From an uncultured Bacteriovoracaceae bacterium (GTDB lineage: Bacteria; Bdellovibrionota; Bacteriovoracia; Bacteriovoracales; Bacteriovoracaceae): 45,578 nt of DNA. This document shows, piece after piece, positions 33,350 through 42,529 of the stretch (positions are counted from its first letter, which is position 1; every line of letters starts with the position of its first letter). The notes beneath the pieces are model-generated. The model was not told where the DNA came from. It ran no database searches and worked only from the letters and a program-made list of their open reading frames with translations. The stretch covers positions 1-45,578 of the forward strand of contig CAKZUQ010000014.1 in the NCBI GenBank assembly GCA_937923325.1. The letters run 5' to 3'. Made by a program: the position numbers and the translations under genes.

Positions 33350-34528
33350 ATGAACTTTTCATTAAAAAGAAGAATTTCGGCAAGTTTTATAGGTGCAAAC
33401 TTAATGGTTCTAACTATTGGGGTAACAGTATTTTACTTTTTAAACTCTCTTAATAAGCAAATTGAATCTATTACAAGTAATTCTAATCAAATTAGTTTAT
33501 TAACTGATGAAGTTCGAATATCTGCTGTGTCTATACTTAAAATGCAAAAAAAAATTATTACTAAAAAAGCAAATGAAGATGACTTGGACAAATTAAATGC
33601 TTTATGTGAAGGCTTCCAATCTCAGCTGCAAAGGCTTGATTCTTTTTATGAAGAAGTTGAAGTTAAGACAACAATCTCAAAGATGATTGGGTATGTGGAT
33701 TCTTTAAAAACATTAATTAGTAAAGTCTCTTTATTTAACAAGAGGGATAATGCTGGACTTTCTACTATTGGAGAACTTGCAGATAAAATTTTAGAAGCTT
33801 TTTCAGAATTTCAAGATATGCAGTATTATCAAAATGAACAAAGAGATAAACAAATTAAAGGAATTATAACAGAAACAAGAAGATATATGCTTATTGTTTT
33901 AATTATAACATTCTTATTTACAATGTTGATGAGCTTAGTAATTCCTGGGAAAATTGCTTTACCATTTAAAAAAATTAATGATGCTGTAAGGGAGCTTCAA
34001 GATTGTAACTTTGATGTCTCTATTTATTATAACCAAGATGATGAGATTGGTGAGCTTGCTAGAGAGCTTAATAAAATGATTGCAAGTATGAAACTTTTTG
34101 AAGAGCTCAGAGAGGATCGAATCTCTGTTGAACACAGAAAATTTGATATTTTGGCCAGTATGATTAAAAGAAATATCTTGATCGCAAACGCAAGTGGAGA
34201 ACTAATATATTTGAACAACCAAATGTATAGACTCTTAAATATTGAAAGTGAGACTGTTTTAAATAAGAATATGGAAGATACAATTATCCCTGAATCCATT
34301 AAAGAGGCATATAATTTAGCTCTAAAGAGAAGATCTAAGATCGATAATGCTGAGATTCTAATATCAAATAAAACCAAGATAGAAGAAACAAGTGAAGAGG
34401 GTGAAATAGTTGAGACAGAACAAGAAGATGTTATCTTTAGTGGTTTTGCTACTGTTATTCCAATTAGGGCAAAAGAAAGCTCTTTGGATTACTACCTAAT
34501 GGTTCTTTCAGAAGAGGTCTTTTCTTAA
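33350..34528 (+). CDS. Membrane sensor with HAMP and PAS, no output domain
   Basis: 392 residues. Membrane helix 12-32, a helical periplasmic domain (about 33-178), second helix 180-198, HAMP (about 199-250, LPFKKINDAVRELQDCNFDV, DDEIGELARELNKM), then a PAS domain (about 262-390, ILIANASGELIYLNNQMYRLLN). It stops where a histidine kinase or methyl-accepting domain would begin, without a frameshift visible in the 84 bases after. It follows ktrA by 5 bases, so it may sense potassium, turgor or redox and act through protein contact. Similar to the front half of NtrY-like kinases. Confidence 0.75.
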   Translation: MNFSLKRRISASFIGANLMVLTIGVTVFYFLNSLNKQIESITSNSNQISLLTDEVRISAVSILKMQKKIITKKANEDDLDKLNALCEGFQSQLQRLDSFYEEVEVKTTISKMIGYVDSLKTLISKVSLFNKRDNAGLSTIGELADKILEAFSEFQDMQYYQNEQRDKQIKGIITETRRYMLIVLIITFLFTMLMSLVIPGKIALPFKKINDAVRELQDCNFDVSIYYNQDDEIGELARELNKMIASMKLFEELREDRISVEHRKFDILASMIKRNILIANASGELIYLNNQMYRLLNIESETVLNKNMEDTIIPESIKEAYNLALKRRSKIDNAEILISNKTKIEETSEEGEIVETEQEDVIFSGFATVIPIRAKESSLDYYLMVLSEEVFS

Positions 34529-34612
34529 TTCTTGTGCGTTGAGTTGTTAAAGCAGTAGTTTATTTAATACTTAAAATATTGTACTGTAGGTATCTAATTT
34601 TGAAGGAATAAG

Positions 34613-36412
34613 ATGGATAACTCACTAATAAGAAACTTTTCTATAATTGCACACATTGACCACGGTAAATCGACATTAGCCGATAGACTCATCCAAGAGA
34701 CTAAGTCTGTTACTAATAGAGAGATGTCAGATCGTCTTTTAGATAACATGGATATTGAAAAAGAACGTGGAATCACTATTAAAGCACAAACTGTACGTTT
34801 AGAGTATAAGGCCAAAGATGGTAACACTTACGATTTAAATTTAATCGATACTCCTGGTCACGTAGACTTTTCTTATGAAGTTTCTAGGTCTTTGGCATCA
34901 TGTGATGGAGCGCTTTTAGTTGTTGATGCCTCTCAAGGGGTTGAAGCTCAAACTTTGGCCAATGTTTATATGGCCATGGAAAACGATTTAGAGATAATGC
35001 CAGTTTTAAATAAAATAGACCTTCCACATGCAGACGTTGATAAAGTCACTGAAGAAATTGAAGAGGTTGTAGGTATTGATGCTACAGGAGCTCCACAAGT
35101 TTCTGCTAAAAGTGGTCTTGGTGTTGCCGATCTATTAGAGTCAATTGTTAAAACTATCCCACCACCAGTTGGAGATTCTAGTAAAGATTTACAAGGTTTA
35201 ATTTTTGACTCTTGGTTTGATCCATACAGAGGAGTTATTCTACTTGTAAGAATGATGCATGGAACTTTAAAGAAGAAAGATAAAATTTATTTAAAGCACT
35301 CTGATAAGTCTTATGAGGTTTTAGAGCTAGCTGTTAACACTCCATTTTATTCAGAATTAAAAGAAATGTATGCTGGTGAAGTTGGAATGGTTATATGTGG
35401 TATTAAGAATATTAGGGACGTTAAAATAGGTGATACTGTTGTTCATGATAAGAAAAAAGACACTCCATCATTAGCCGGTTATGAAGAAGTAAAACCAATG
35501 GTTTTTTCAGGGATCTTCCCTGTTTCTCCTGAAGATTATGAATCATTAAAAGAAGCTTTAGAAAAATTAGCATTAAATGATTCATCATTTACTTATGATC
35601 CTGAAAGCTCTCAGGCTTTAGGATTAGGATACAGATGTGGTTTCCTAGGAATGCTGCATATGGATATTATTCAAGAAAGACTTGAAAGAGAATTTAACCT
35701 ACACTTAATTACTACAGCTCCAAGTGTTAGTTATAAAGTATTAACCAAATCTGGAGAAGAGTTAACGGTCCACAACCCAAGTGAACTTCCTGATATGGCC
35801 CTTGTTGAAAAAATACAGGAACCTATTGTTGATCTATCTATTCATGTTCCAAACGAATATGTTGGAGCAATTATAAGAGTTTGCCAAGAAAGAAGAGGTG
35901 TTCAAACAGACCTTAATTATATTACTTCTGATAGAGTTCAAATTAGATATGATCTACCTTTGAGTGAGATGGTTTTTGATTTTTACGATATTCTTAAGTC
36001 CATAACTAAAGGTTATGCAAGTATGGATTATGAGTACAAAGAGTATCAAACTGCAAAACTTGTTAAGTTGGATATCTTATTAAATGGTGACGCTGTTGAT
36101 GCTCTTTCTTTAATTACTCATGATGCAAACTCCTTTTATAAAGGTAGAGATTTAGTTCAGAAGTTAAGAAAAATTATTGATCGCCAACAATTTGATATTG
36201 CAATACAAGCAGCTGTTGGAAATAAAGTCATAGCAAGAGAAACTGTTAAAGCACTAAGAAAGAACGTCTTAGCTAAGTGTTATGGTGGAGATATCTCTAG
36301 AAAGAGGAAGCTACTAGAGAAGCAAAAAGAAGGTAAGAAAAGAATGAAGATGGTTGGAAATGTAGAAATTCCTCAAGAGGCTTTCCTTGCTGTTCTTAAG
36401 GTTGACGAGTAG
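34613..36412 (+). CDS. lepA: Elongation factor 4 (LepA)
   Basis: 599 residues, full length. G-domain motifs AHIDHGKST (13-21), DTPGH (79-83) and NKID (133-136); then domains II, III, V and the LepA-specific C-terminal domain ([31 protein letters not shown]). LepA is a ribosome-associated GTPase linked to back-translocation or 30S maturation. AAGGAAT lies before the ATG. The stop overlaps the GTG of the next gene by one base. Confidence 0.97.
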   Translation: MDNSLIRNFSIIAHIDHGKSTLADRLIQETKSVTNREMSDRLLDNMDIEKERGITIKAQTVRLEYKAKDGNTYDLNLIDTPGHVDFSYEVSRSLASCDGALLVVDASQGVEAQTLANVYMAMENDLEIMPVLNKIDLPHADVDKVTEEIEEVVGIDATGAPQVSAKSGLGVADLLESIVKTIPPPVGDSSKDLQGLIFDSWFDPYRGVILLVRMMHGTLKKKDKIYLKHSDKSYEVLELAVNTPFYSELKEMYAGEVGMVICGIKNIRDVKIGDTVVHDKKKDTPSLAGYEEVKPMVFSGIFPVSPEDYESLKEALEKLALNDSSFTYDPESSQALGLGYRCGFLGMLHMDIIQERLEREFNLHLITTAPSVSYKVLTKSGEELTVHNPSELPDMALVEKIQEPIVDLSIHVPNEYVGAIIRVCQERRGVQTDLNYITSDRVQIRYDLPLSEMVFDFYDILKSITKGYASMDYEYKEYQTAKLVKLDILLNGDAVDALSLITHDANSFYKGRDLVQKLRKIIDRQQFDIAIQAAVGNKVIARETVKALRKNVLAKCYGGDISRKRKLLEKQKEGKKRMKMVGNVEIPQEAFLAVLKVDE

Positions 36413-37047
36413 TGAGCACCATTACACATCTTGTTCAAACAATTCTCAAGGAATACGGACAGGATGAGCATTACGATACTCTAAAAAATGCTTTTGACGA
36501 CTTTCGAAGAATTACAGGTAAATGCGACTCTGACTCTCTAGAGTATGAAGCAAGAATGAATTGCTTTAATGATTGGTATGTTTTTAATTTTAAATTCGAT
36601 GATGGAAGAAAAACTTTTGTAAAGTACTTTGATCAAAACGGAATTGATTCTGACATGGCCAAATCATTTCATAATGTTAACTATTCAATTTTTAAGGTTC
36701 AAAAAGTTGTTAAAGGAAGTATTTACTTATTTGATATTCTTCATGATACAACTTTTAAGGTACTAGAATTGGATTCTAGTATCGGACTTGTTCCAGAAGA
36801 CATCTTCATCGGTCGTAGTATTTTGTTTGAAAAAAGACACTACTTGTTAAAAGGAGTTTGCACTCTTCCAAGAGAGGTTTTTTCAAGCCTTGAGAAATAC
36901 TGTAAATCTTTTAGAAAGAAAAGAAAGTACGATATAGAGGTAAAATTTGTTTTGAATCTAGAAAAGCTAAAAATCAAATCTTTAAACTATAAACATCTTA
37001 GCTTCGATAAAATTTTCAATGCTTTATCTTATGAAAAATTGAAATGA
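36412..37047 (+). CDS. Hypothetical protein coupled to lepA
   Basis: 211 residues, GTG start overlapping the lepA stop by one base, so translation is probably coupled. No signal peptide. The first half is acidic and aromatic-rich (NCFNDWYVFNFKFDDGRKTFVKYF), the last 60 residues very basic (KSFRKKRKYDIEVKF, KLKIKSLNYKH), which could bind nucleic acid. I recognise no family. The nitrilase-like gene follows after 19 bases. Confidence 0.6.
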   Translation: MSTITHLVQTILKEYGQDEHYDTLKNAFDDFRRITGKCDSDSLEYEARMNCFNDWYVFNFKFDDGRKTFVKYFDQNGIDSDMAKSFHNVNYSIFKVQKVVKGSIYLFDILHDTTFKVLELDSSIGLVPEDIFIGRSILFEKRHYLLKGVCTLPREVFSSLEKYCKSFRKKRKYDIEVKFVLNLEKLKIKSLNYKHLSFDKIFNALSYEKLK

Positions 37048-37066
37048 ATTTATATTTGGAGGCCTT

Positions 37067-37852
37067 TTGAAAATTGCAGTTATCCAAATAACAAGTGTTC
37101 TTAACTTTAAAGAAAATCTAAAGCAAATCAATTCGATTATTATTCAAGCTAAAAAAGAACATCAAATCAAATACTTCTTCTTACCAGAGATGTTTTATTC
37201 TATGAGCAATTGTATTGATGTAACGCCATATTTAGTTGAAAATAAGAATGAACATTATCAAAATATTCAAGCGTTAGCTGTTGATAATAACGTTCACATT
37301 ATTGGTGGGACAGCAGCAACTAAAGAAAATGATCGAATATATAATCGAACATATAGCTTTGATCCCCAAGGAGTTGAATATCCTTATTATGACAAAATTA
37401 ATCTCTTCTCTATAAATTCTACAAAACAGGTTATAGATGAATCACAATTATATTCTAGAGGTGACAAGATCATAGATTTTAAACTGGCCGAGGACTGGCA
37501 TGTGGGTTTAAGTATTTGCTTTGATCTAAGGTTTTCCTCTCATTATCGTGAGTTATATAGGAGAAACTGCAATATTATTACTGTTAGTAGTGCATTTACT
37601 ATTCCTACAGGAAAAGCGCACTGGGAAGTTTTACTTCGTTCTAGAGCAATAGAAAGTCAATCTTATATTATTGCGGCCGATCAAGTTGGAATAAATAATG
37701 AAAGAATAAGCACTTACGGATACTCTATGATTATTAATCCTTGGGGGGAAGTTATAGCAAGTGCTAAAGATGAAGTTGGATATATCTTTGCTGAACTTGA
37801 TTTAGAATTTGTTAAAAAAGTTCGCTCTCGAATTAATATGGCTTCATTGTAA
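37067..37852 (+). CDS. Carbon-nitrogen hydrolase (nitrilase superfamily)
   Basis: 261 residues starting with TTG; GGAGG lies just before, and MKIAVIQITS is the normal family start. Catalytic triad Glu41 (FLPEMF), Lys110 (YDKINLF) and Cys151 (SICFDLRF). Closest in layout to omega-amidase / deaminated-glutathione amidase (Nit) proteins, which repair or hydrolyse amides; the exact substrate is uncertain. Last gene of the lepA group. Confidence 0.85.
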   Translation: MKIAVIQITSVLNFKENLKQINSIIIQAKKEHQIKYFFLPEMFYSMSNCIDVTPYLVENKNEHYQNIQALAVDNNVHIIGGTAATKENDRIYNRTYSFDPQGVEYPYYDKINLFSINSTKQVIDESQLYSRGDKIIDFKLAEDWHVGLSICFDLRFSSHYRELYRRNCNIITVSSAFTIPTGKAHWEVLLRSRAIESQSYIIAADQVGINNERISTYGYSMIINPWGEVIASAKDEVGYIFAELDLEFVKKVRSRINMASL

Positions 37853-38169
37853 AAAAATGTATGTGATACAAAGGTGAGATTCGATCACTTTTGAAAAAGG
37901 TCAAAAATCAAGATAAGCTTTTGAAATTAGAGCTGATTGATCAAAATTTAAGAAAATAGAGGCTCTTTGTAATAGTGAAGTCAGCTTAATCAAGCAACAA
38001 ATCACCCACCATTTACCTTGTATGTAAATATTACAGCGGCACTGTGTTAAATTTTGTGACCGTATTATACTGTTCTCAATATTAATATAAGAATAAATTA
38101 AGAAGGGTGTAGATATCTTTTGAATTGCAGCTCCAAGAGAACTCTATATCTTATTAGAAGGATTAAGAA
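37853..38169. other. Intergenic region, 317 bases
   Basis: No gene. A TATACT at 38066-38071 could be a -10 for the following large gene, but no matching -35 is seen. AGAAGGA lies 7-8 bases before the ATG at 38170. No clear terminator for the upstream hydrolase gene. Confidence 0.4.
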
Positions 38170-40596
38170 ATGAAGAGCAAATCATTAATTTTATTGGGGC
38201 TTATGAGCCTAGCCCCTTCTGTGTACTCACAAAGTTACTCTGGCACAATAAGTGACTTAAATACGATCTTTGATCCTCCTGCAAATATTCAGGGTACAAT
38301 CTGTGCTCATACTAATAATGATGGAAATGAGCATTCATATCAAGCTTGTTCAAACGGTGTTGCAGCAGCAAGGTGGATGGCCGAAAAATATGCTCAAAGA
38401 GCAGGTAAGTATTTAGGATGCTTAGATGGTTTTTCTCAAGGTGTTTGGGATGGATATGTCGCTGGAAAAAGTCCAACTCCTGATATGCTTGCTGAAGCAA
38501 ACTCTTATGTGGCAGGATCAGATATGATTTCTGCGATTGAGAGGTCAAGCGAGCGAGCATATGCTAAGGGAGAAACAGAATCTGCTGACGAGATTATTTC
38601 AAGATACAGAAAAGTTGTTGGAGTAAAGAGATCCAACGGAACACAAGTTCTTCCTAGTAAGTCTCCTAATATGCCTAAGATTAACTTTAATGGATATAGC
38701 GATGGATATAGTTATGATATTAGTTCTGGACGATTAAATGGTGGCACCTTTGATGAAGTCATTGCAAATGGATATATAACTGAAAGCTCATCTTTTGAAG
38801 ATAAAATCGCAGCTAGAAAGTCATACTTATTACAAGGAGAGTATGCATCTAATTTATGTGACAACCAAAAAACAATTTTTGGTCGAAGAAATATGCCTCA
38901 AGTCTCTGTTTGGGATTTCTTTAAAGCTAGAAGGCAGTATAACTTTCAAGATTATGGTTGGAAAAATGCTAGTTGGGCATGGGATATTTATAATAAAGAT
39001 GAAAGAAATATTGATCACTATCAAAACTTTGATGGAATTAAAAATCTTGAAAAAAATATCACTGAAACAACTCCAATTCTTGAAATTAGATTAAAAAGAG
39101 ATAGTTTAGGTAAGGTTATACCTAAGCTAAATACAGATGGAACAATTGCTTTAGACGATCAAGGACATGAAATATATGAAAAAGAAGAAATCGTCACAGG
39201 CTATAATACAGAAACAAAAAGAGTAAGACTATCTGCTCAAGATGTAAAAGAGATGAAAGCGTTATATCGAAAAGCATTTAAAGATGCTTATTCGAGGTAC
39301 TTTGCTAAGCACTACTCTTCTTTGAGATACCATGAAGAAGGGTTAGCCAAATACGAAACAGCCAAAATAATAGGTTTAGCATTAGGGCAAGATGTTGCAT
39401 CTCATTTAGCTAGAAAAGAAGCATATGATTCAAGATATCAGTCTGTGTCCAAAGCGAAGTATGCAGAGCTTGCAGAAAAAATTTATTTAGACAGTTTTTA
39501 CAGATTAATTGGAATCTTTGAAAATAATCCAGTTGTCGAAATTGTTGATGGCTATATCGTTGGAAGTACTAGAGATAATATTTATAGGCCTGGAGAACAA
39601 TTAAGTGGTGACTTTACTATACAAAATTTAGGAGAGGTATCAAGGCCTGTAACACTGAGATTTAGAAATTCTTTAGATATTATTGCAAATTCAAAAGGGC
39701 ATGTATTTACCCCTAAAGCTTTAGATAATACATCTGTTGTTACAGGTATTTTAGGACAAATATCAAACGATAAAGGTGCAAGAGACAATGTTAGAGTGAA
39801 CATGGTTTTGGATAATCCAAGTAACTTAAATGAGGTTGCAAATGCTCTTAGCGTATCTAAATCAGAAGGTATCACATTAAGAGAATATGCTGAGGTAGAT
39901 AAGATATCAACTAATTTAGATATTTTAAAAGGAGAGATCGAAGTTACGACTAAAGTCATTAACCCATCGAGCATAGAAACTCCAGCGCTTCCTGTTATAA
40001 CAATTAAAGCGCAAAATTCTCAGCAAGAAAAAAATATGTATAAAATTCCTGCAGAGTCTAGTTCAACTGTGATGGTTGCGTTCAGTGGCCTAGATCCTTT
40101 AGAGCTTATCCGAAAAGGTGGAGTGAATGGTTCGGTAAGTATAAAGCTTGGTAATAGAGTAACTTATACTAAGTCATATTCTAGCAGAAACCATAAAAAC
40201 AGCAACTTTCTATACGCTCAATACTTTAATAGTATTGTAAATGGAACTTCTAATAACTTTGGAGGAAAATCAAAAGCTGAAAGACTAAAAGACTTATTCT
40301 CAATTATTGAAGATAAAGTTCAATATGGTATTTCAGACTTAAGAACTAGTTGGAAGAGGCAACATGAAGTTGATAATACTATTGTTGGAGATCTCCAAAA
40401 GGTATATAGAGCTTCAAAGGCAAGTGGCTTAGTTTCAAGAGAAGTTCAAAAGAACTATGATGCTTTAGCTTTAATGCTTGCTAAGAAAGTTAACAATAGA
40501 GGTCGATTAAGAGTAAGAGGTTTTGATAAGTACTACCTTAGAGCTCTTAAGAAGTTTTCTAAAACCTTGTCAACCAAAGCTAGGCACCACAGATAA
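38170..40596 (+). CDS. Large secreted protein of unknown function
   Basis: 808 residues with a Sec signal peptide (cut after VYS, residue 20). Residues 40-120 contain three Cys and an Ala/Gly-rich helical segment (CSNGVAAARWMAEKYAQRAGKYLGCLDGFSQG). About 330-450 is a long charged helical part. About 455-690 looks like two beta-sandwich domains (FTIQNLGEVSRPVTLRFRN, GEIEVTTKVINPSS), as in adhesins or scaffold proteins. The last 100 residues are basic helices ending KARHHR. No catalytic motif or family is recognised. Single gene with its own terminator. Confidence 0.65.
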   Translation: MKSKSLILLGLMSLAPSVYSQSYSGTISDLNTIFDPPANIQGTICAHTNNDGNEHSYQACSNGVAAARWMAEKYAQRAGKYLGCLDGFSQGVWDGYVAGKSPTPDMLAEANSYVAGSDMISAIERSSERAYAKGETESADEIISRYRKVVGVKRSNGTQVLPSKSPNMPKINFNGYSDGYSYDISSGRLNGGTFDEVIANGYITESSSFEDKIAARKSYLLQGEYASNLCDNQKTIFGRRNMPQVSVWDFFKARRQYNFQDYGWKNASWAWDIYNKDERNIDHYQNFDGIKNLEKNITETTPILEIRLKRDSLGKVIPKLNTDGTIALDDQGHEIYEKEEIVTGYNTETKRVRLSAQDVKEMKALYRKAFKDAYSRYFAKHYSSLRYHEEGLAKYETAKIIGLALGQDVASHLARKEAYDSRYQSVSKAKYAELAEKIYLDSFYRLIGIFENNPVVEIVDGYIVGSTRDNIYRPGEQLSGDFTIQNLGEVSRPVTLRFRNSLDIIANSKGHVFTPKALDNTSVVTGILGQISNDKGARDNVRVNMVLDNPSNLNEVANALSVSKSEGITLREYAEVDKISTNLDILKGEIEVTTKVINPSSIETPALPVITIKAQNSQQEKNMYKIPAESSSTVMVAFSGLDPLELIRKGGVNGSVSIKLGNRVTYTKSYSSRNHKNSNFLYAQYFNSIVNGTSNNFGGKSKAERLKDLFSIIEDKVQYGISDLRTSWKRQHEVDNTIVGDLQKVYRASKASGLVSREVQKNYDALALMLAKKVNNRGRLRVRGFDKYYLRALKKFSKTLSTKARHHR

Positions 40597-40619
40597 AATA
40601 GAGTAAAAAGTTCACATAT

Positions 40620-40644
40620 GCCCCACTTAAAGTGGGGCTTTTTT
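40620..40644 (+). terminator. Terminator of the 808-residue protein gene
   Basis: gccccact-taa-agtggggc (40620-40638), a perfect 8-bp GC-rich stem, then six T. Confidence 0.95.
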
Positions 40645-40724
40645 CTTTGATGTAATTATTCAATTGACGCATTCGTAGCAGCTGCATATAAGTCAACTTT
40701 AAATTTATAAATTGAGGAGAATTT

Positions 40725-41648
40725 ATGCGTTCATTAATTATGGCATGCTTATTAAGTGCAAGTACCTTTGCTGGATATTCAGTTAATACTCATATTGTGG
40801 AGATTGAAGATAATGGTGACGAGAAGAGTTTAGATGTTTTAGTGTCTTATGATGGTAGAATTTTTAAAGTAGATAGAAAAGATACTGAAACAATTGAGGC
40901 TTTGGGCACTGCAAGAGAAGTTGGAGCTAAGGTTGAAGTTGAACTTGGAACAAACTTTATTTCTGAAAAGATATTAAATGAAATAGAAACAATTAAGTCT
41001 GTAAAGTTAGTATCACAAAACACAGGTGTTTCTTATGATTCAAATGTAACTGTAAATGCTGTTAGCCCTTTAAATAATTATATTCCTAGTGACCTTGGAA
41101 CTTACGAAAAAGCTGAAAGAATCTTTAGTGCACTAAATAAAGCTGGAAAAAGACAAAGAAAGTCTCAGTGCTTTAACAGGGCGTACGTTTGGTCTAAATA
41201 TATGAATAAGAGATTTAATGTTGATTCATTAAAGGTATTAATTTACTACTCAAAAAGATATAGAAAAGAAATTAGAGGAAGTAGATGGTGGTTCCATATA
41301 GCTCCAGTTGTTAAAGTTCAAGATGAACTATATGCAATGGACAGAGAGTTTATGAGAAAACCTGTAACTGTTCATGATTGGCAAAATTATTTTACAAAGA
41401 AAATTCCTAATGAAGCATATGACTGTAAAATGATTACTCATTACAGTGAGTTTAAAAACGAATATAGAAACTATTCAGAATGGTGCTTTACTCAGTTAAC
41501 TTCTATGTACTACTGGGAGCCAAATGATATTCAAAGAGTTGAAGAAACAGGTAAAGAAATGACAGGATTCAGCAATAGAATCTTAAATATTGCAGCTAAA
41601 GAAGCTTTTAGAAGATCTAGTGCTGTTTATGAGTCTTTAAAGAACTAA
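40725..41648 (+). CDS. Secreted protein-glutaminase-like cysteine enzyme
   Basis: 307 residues with signal peptide (cut after TFA, about 16) and a pro-like segment to about 125. The core reads KSQCFNRAYVWSKYM (Cys149), SRWWFHIAPVVKV (His191), ELYAMDREF (Asp206) and KPVTVHDWQNYF, which matches in order the Cys-His-Asp triad region of Chryseobacterium protein-glutaminase (CF.RA, H.A, ID..LF, GPVT...W). Such enzymes deamidate protein glutamines and are made as secreted proenzymes. Two more Cys (about 234, 254) may pair. AGGAG precedes the ATG; a terminator follows. Assignment by motif only. Confidence 0.7.
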   Translation: MRSLIMACLLSASTFAGYSVNTHIVEIEDNGDEKSLDVLVSYDGRIFKVDRKDTETIEALGTAREVGAKVEVELGTNFISEKILNEIETIKSVKLVSQNTGVSYDSNVTVNAVSPLNNYIPSDLGTYEKAERIFSALNKAGKRQRKSQCFNRAYVWSKYMNKRFNVDSLKVLIYYSKRYRKEIRGSRWWFHIAPVVKVQDELYAMDREFMRKPVTVHDWQNYFTKKIPNEAYDCKMITHYSEFKNEYRNYSEWCFTQLTSMYYWEPNDIQRVEETGKEMTGFSNRILNIAAKEAFRRSSAVYESLKN

Positions 41649-41677
41649 TTCACACTTTTTATAATTAAGATTTAATG

Positions 41678-41706
41678 AGGACACTTTTTTTAAGTGTCCT
41701 TTTTTT
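41678..41706 (+). terminator. Terminator of the protein-glutaminase-like gene
   Basis: aggacactt / aagtgtcct, a perfect 9-bp stem with a T5 loop (41678-41700), then six T. Confidence 0.93.
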
Positions 41707-41710
41707 ATAC

Positions 41711-42529
41711 TTAACTCCATTTGAAAATATCATAGTTTAATTGGTAAAGATCTTTTGCTGGAGCTTTTTTTACAATAGACTCAACTTTCTTTAAATACTT
41801 CATAAATTCAATCCTAATCTCTTCATGTGCCTTCTCATCAGCAGAAAAGCTAGCAACAAAATTATATTTATTTTCAGATGGAACTTTTTTAATATGCTCT
41901 TGTGATTTAATTTTGAGAAGTGTTTGCCAACTTTCAAAAAATAGCGAATCCTTTGGAAGATGAAGGTTTGCCTTAATAAGTTTTATTTTATTCTCTTTGA
42001 TCTCAATTAGTTTTAAGTCATTTAATAAGTTTAGTGATGTGCTTAGTTGATTACTACTTAGATTGAATACAGATTTTAGAAGGTCTACATTTTTTTGAAA
42101 CTTCTCAATTCCTAGACTTAGGTGGATGAGTTGATTTTCAGAATTAAGGTAGTATTTCTGTATTTCTGAACTTGAAAGCTCATTGTTAGTTGTATCAAGA
42201 TAGTTTTCAGTTTTTGTGTTTTTATTTTGAATAGTTTTAATTTTTTTTGTTAAGTCTTCTTTTAATTCTCTAATAGCAGCTTTATCTCTATCTAATAATA
42301 AAAAGATAAATTCCCTTTCGTCAGAGTTCAATTTAAGTCTTTTGCATAAAAGATAAGCTTGATCTTTACTAAGATAGGCATCTTTTTTCATTACCTTGGA
42401 TAAATAAGATTTTTGAACTCTGATTTCTTCGGCCAGGCTTTGATAGGTGACTTTATTTCCCAGAACTTTTTGCTCTTTTATGTATGATTCTAAAATATCT
42501 TGAATGTTATTGAATTCATATATTTTCAT
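41711..42529 (-). CDS. TIGR02147-family HTH regulator
   Basis: 272 residues. The N-terminal helix-turn-helix-like part (IQDILESYIKEQKVLGNKVTYQSLAEEIRVQKSYLSKVM) followed by LSKDQAYLLCKRLKLNSDEREFIFLLL is the hallmark of TIGR02147 proteins, abundant in Fibrobacter and Bdellovibrionota. The middle and C-terminus are a DUF4423-like winged part. Function unknown, probably transcriptional. Its ATG overlaps the ATPase stop by one base (TAATG), so the two are coupled. Confidence 0.8.
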   Translation of the reverse strand: MKIYEFNNIQDILESYIKEQKVLGNKVTYQSLAEEIRVQKSYLSKVMKKDAYLSKDQAYLLCKRLKLNSDEREFIFLLLDRDKAAIRELKEDLTKKIKTIQNKNTKTENYLDTTNNELSSSEIQKYYLNSENQLIHLSLGIEKFQKNVDLLKSVFNLSSNQLSTSLNLLNDLKLIEIKENKIKLIKANLHLPKDSLFFESWQTLLKIKSQEHIKKVPSENKYNFVASFSADEKAHEEIRIEFMKYLKKVESIVKKAPAKDLYQLNYDIFKWS

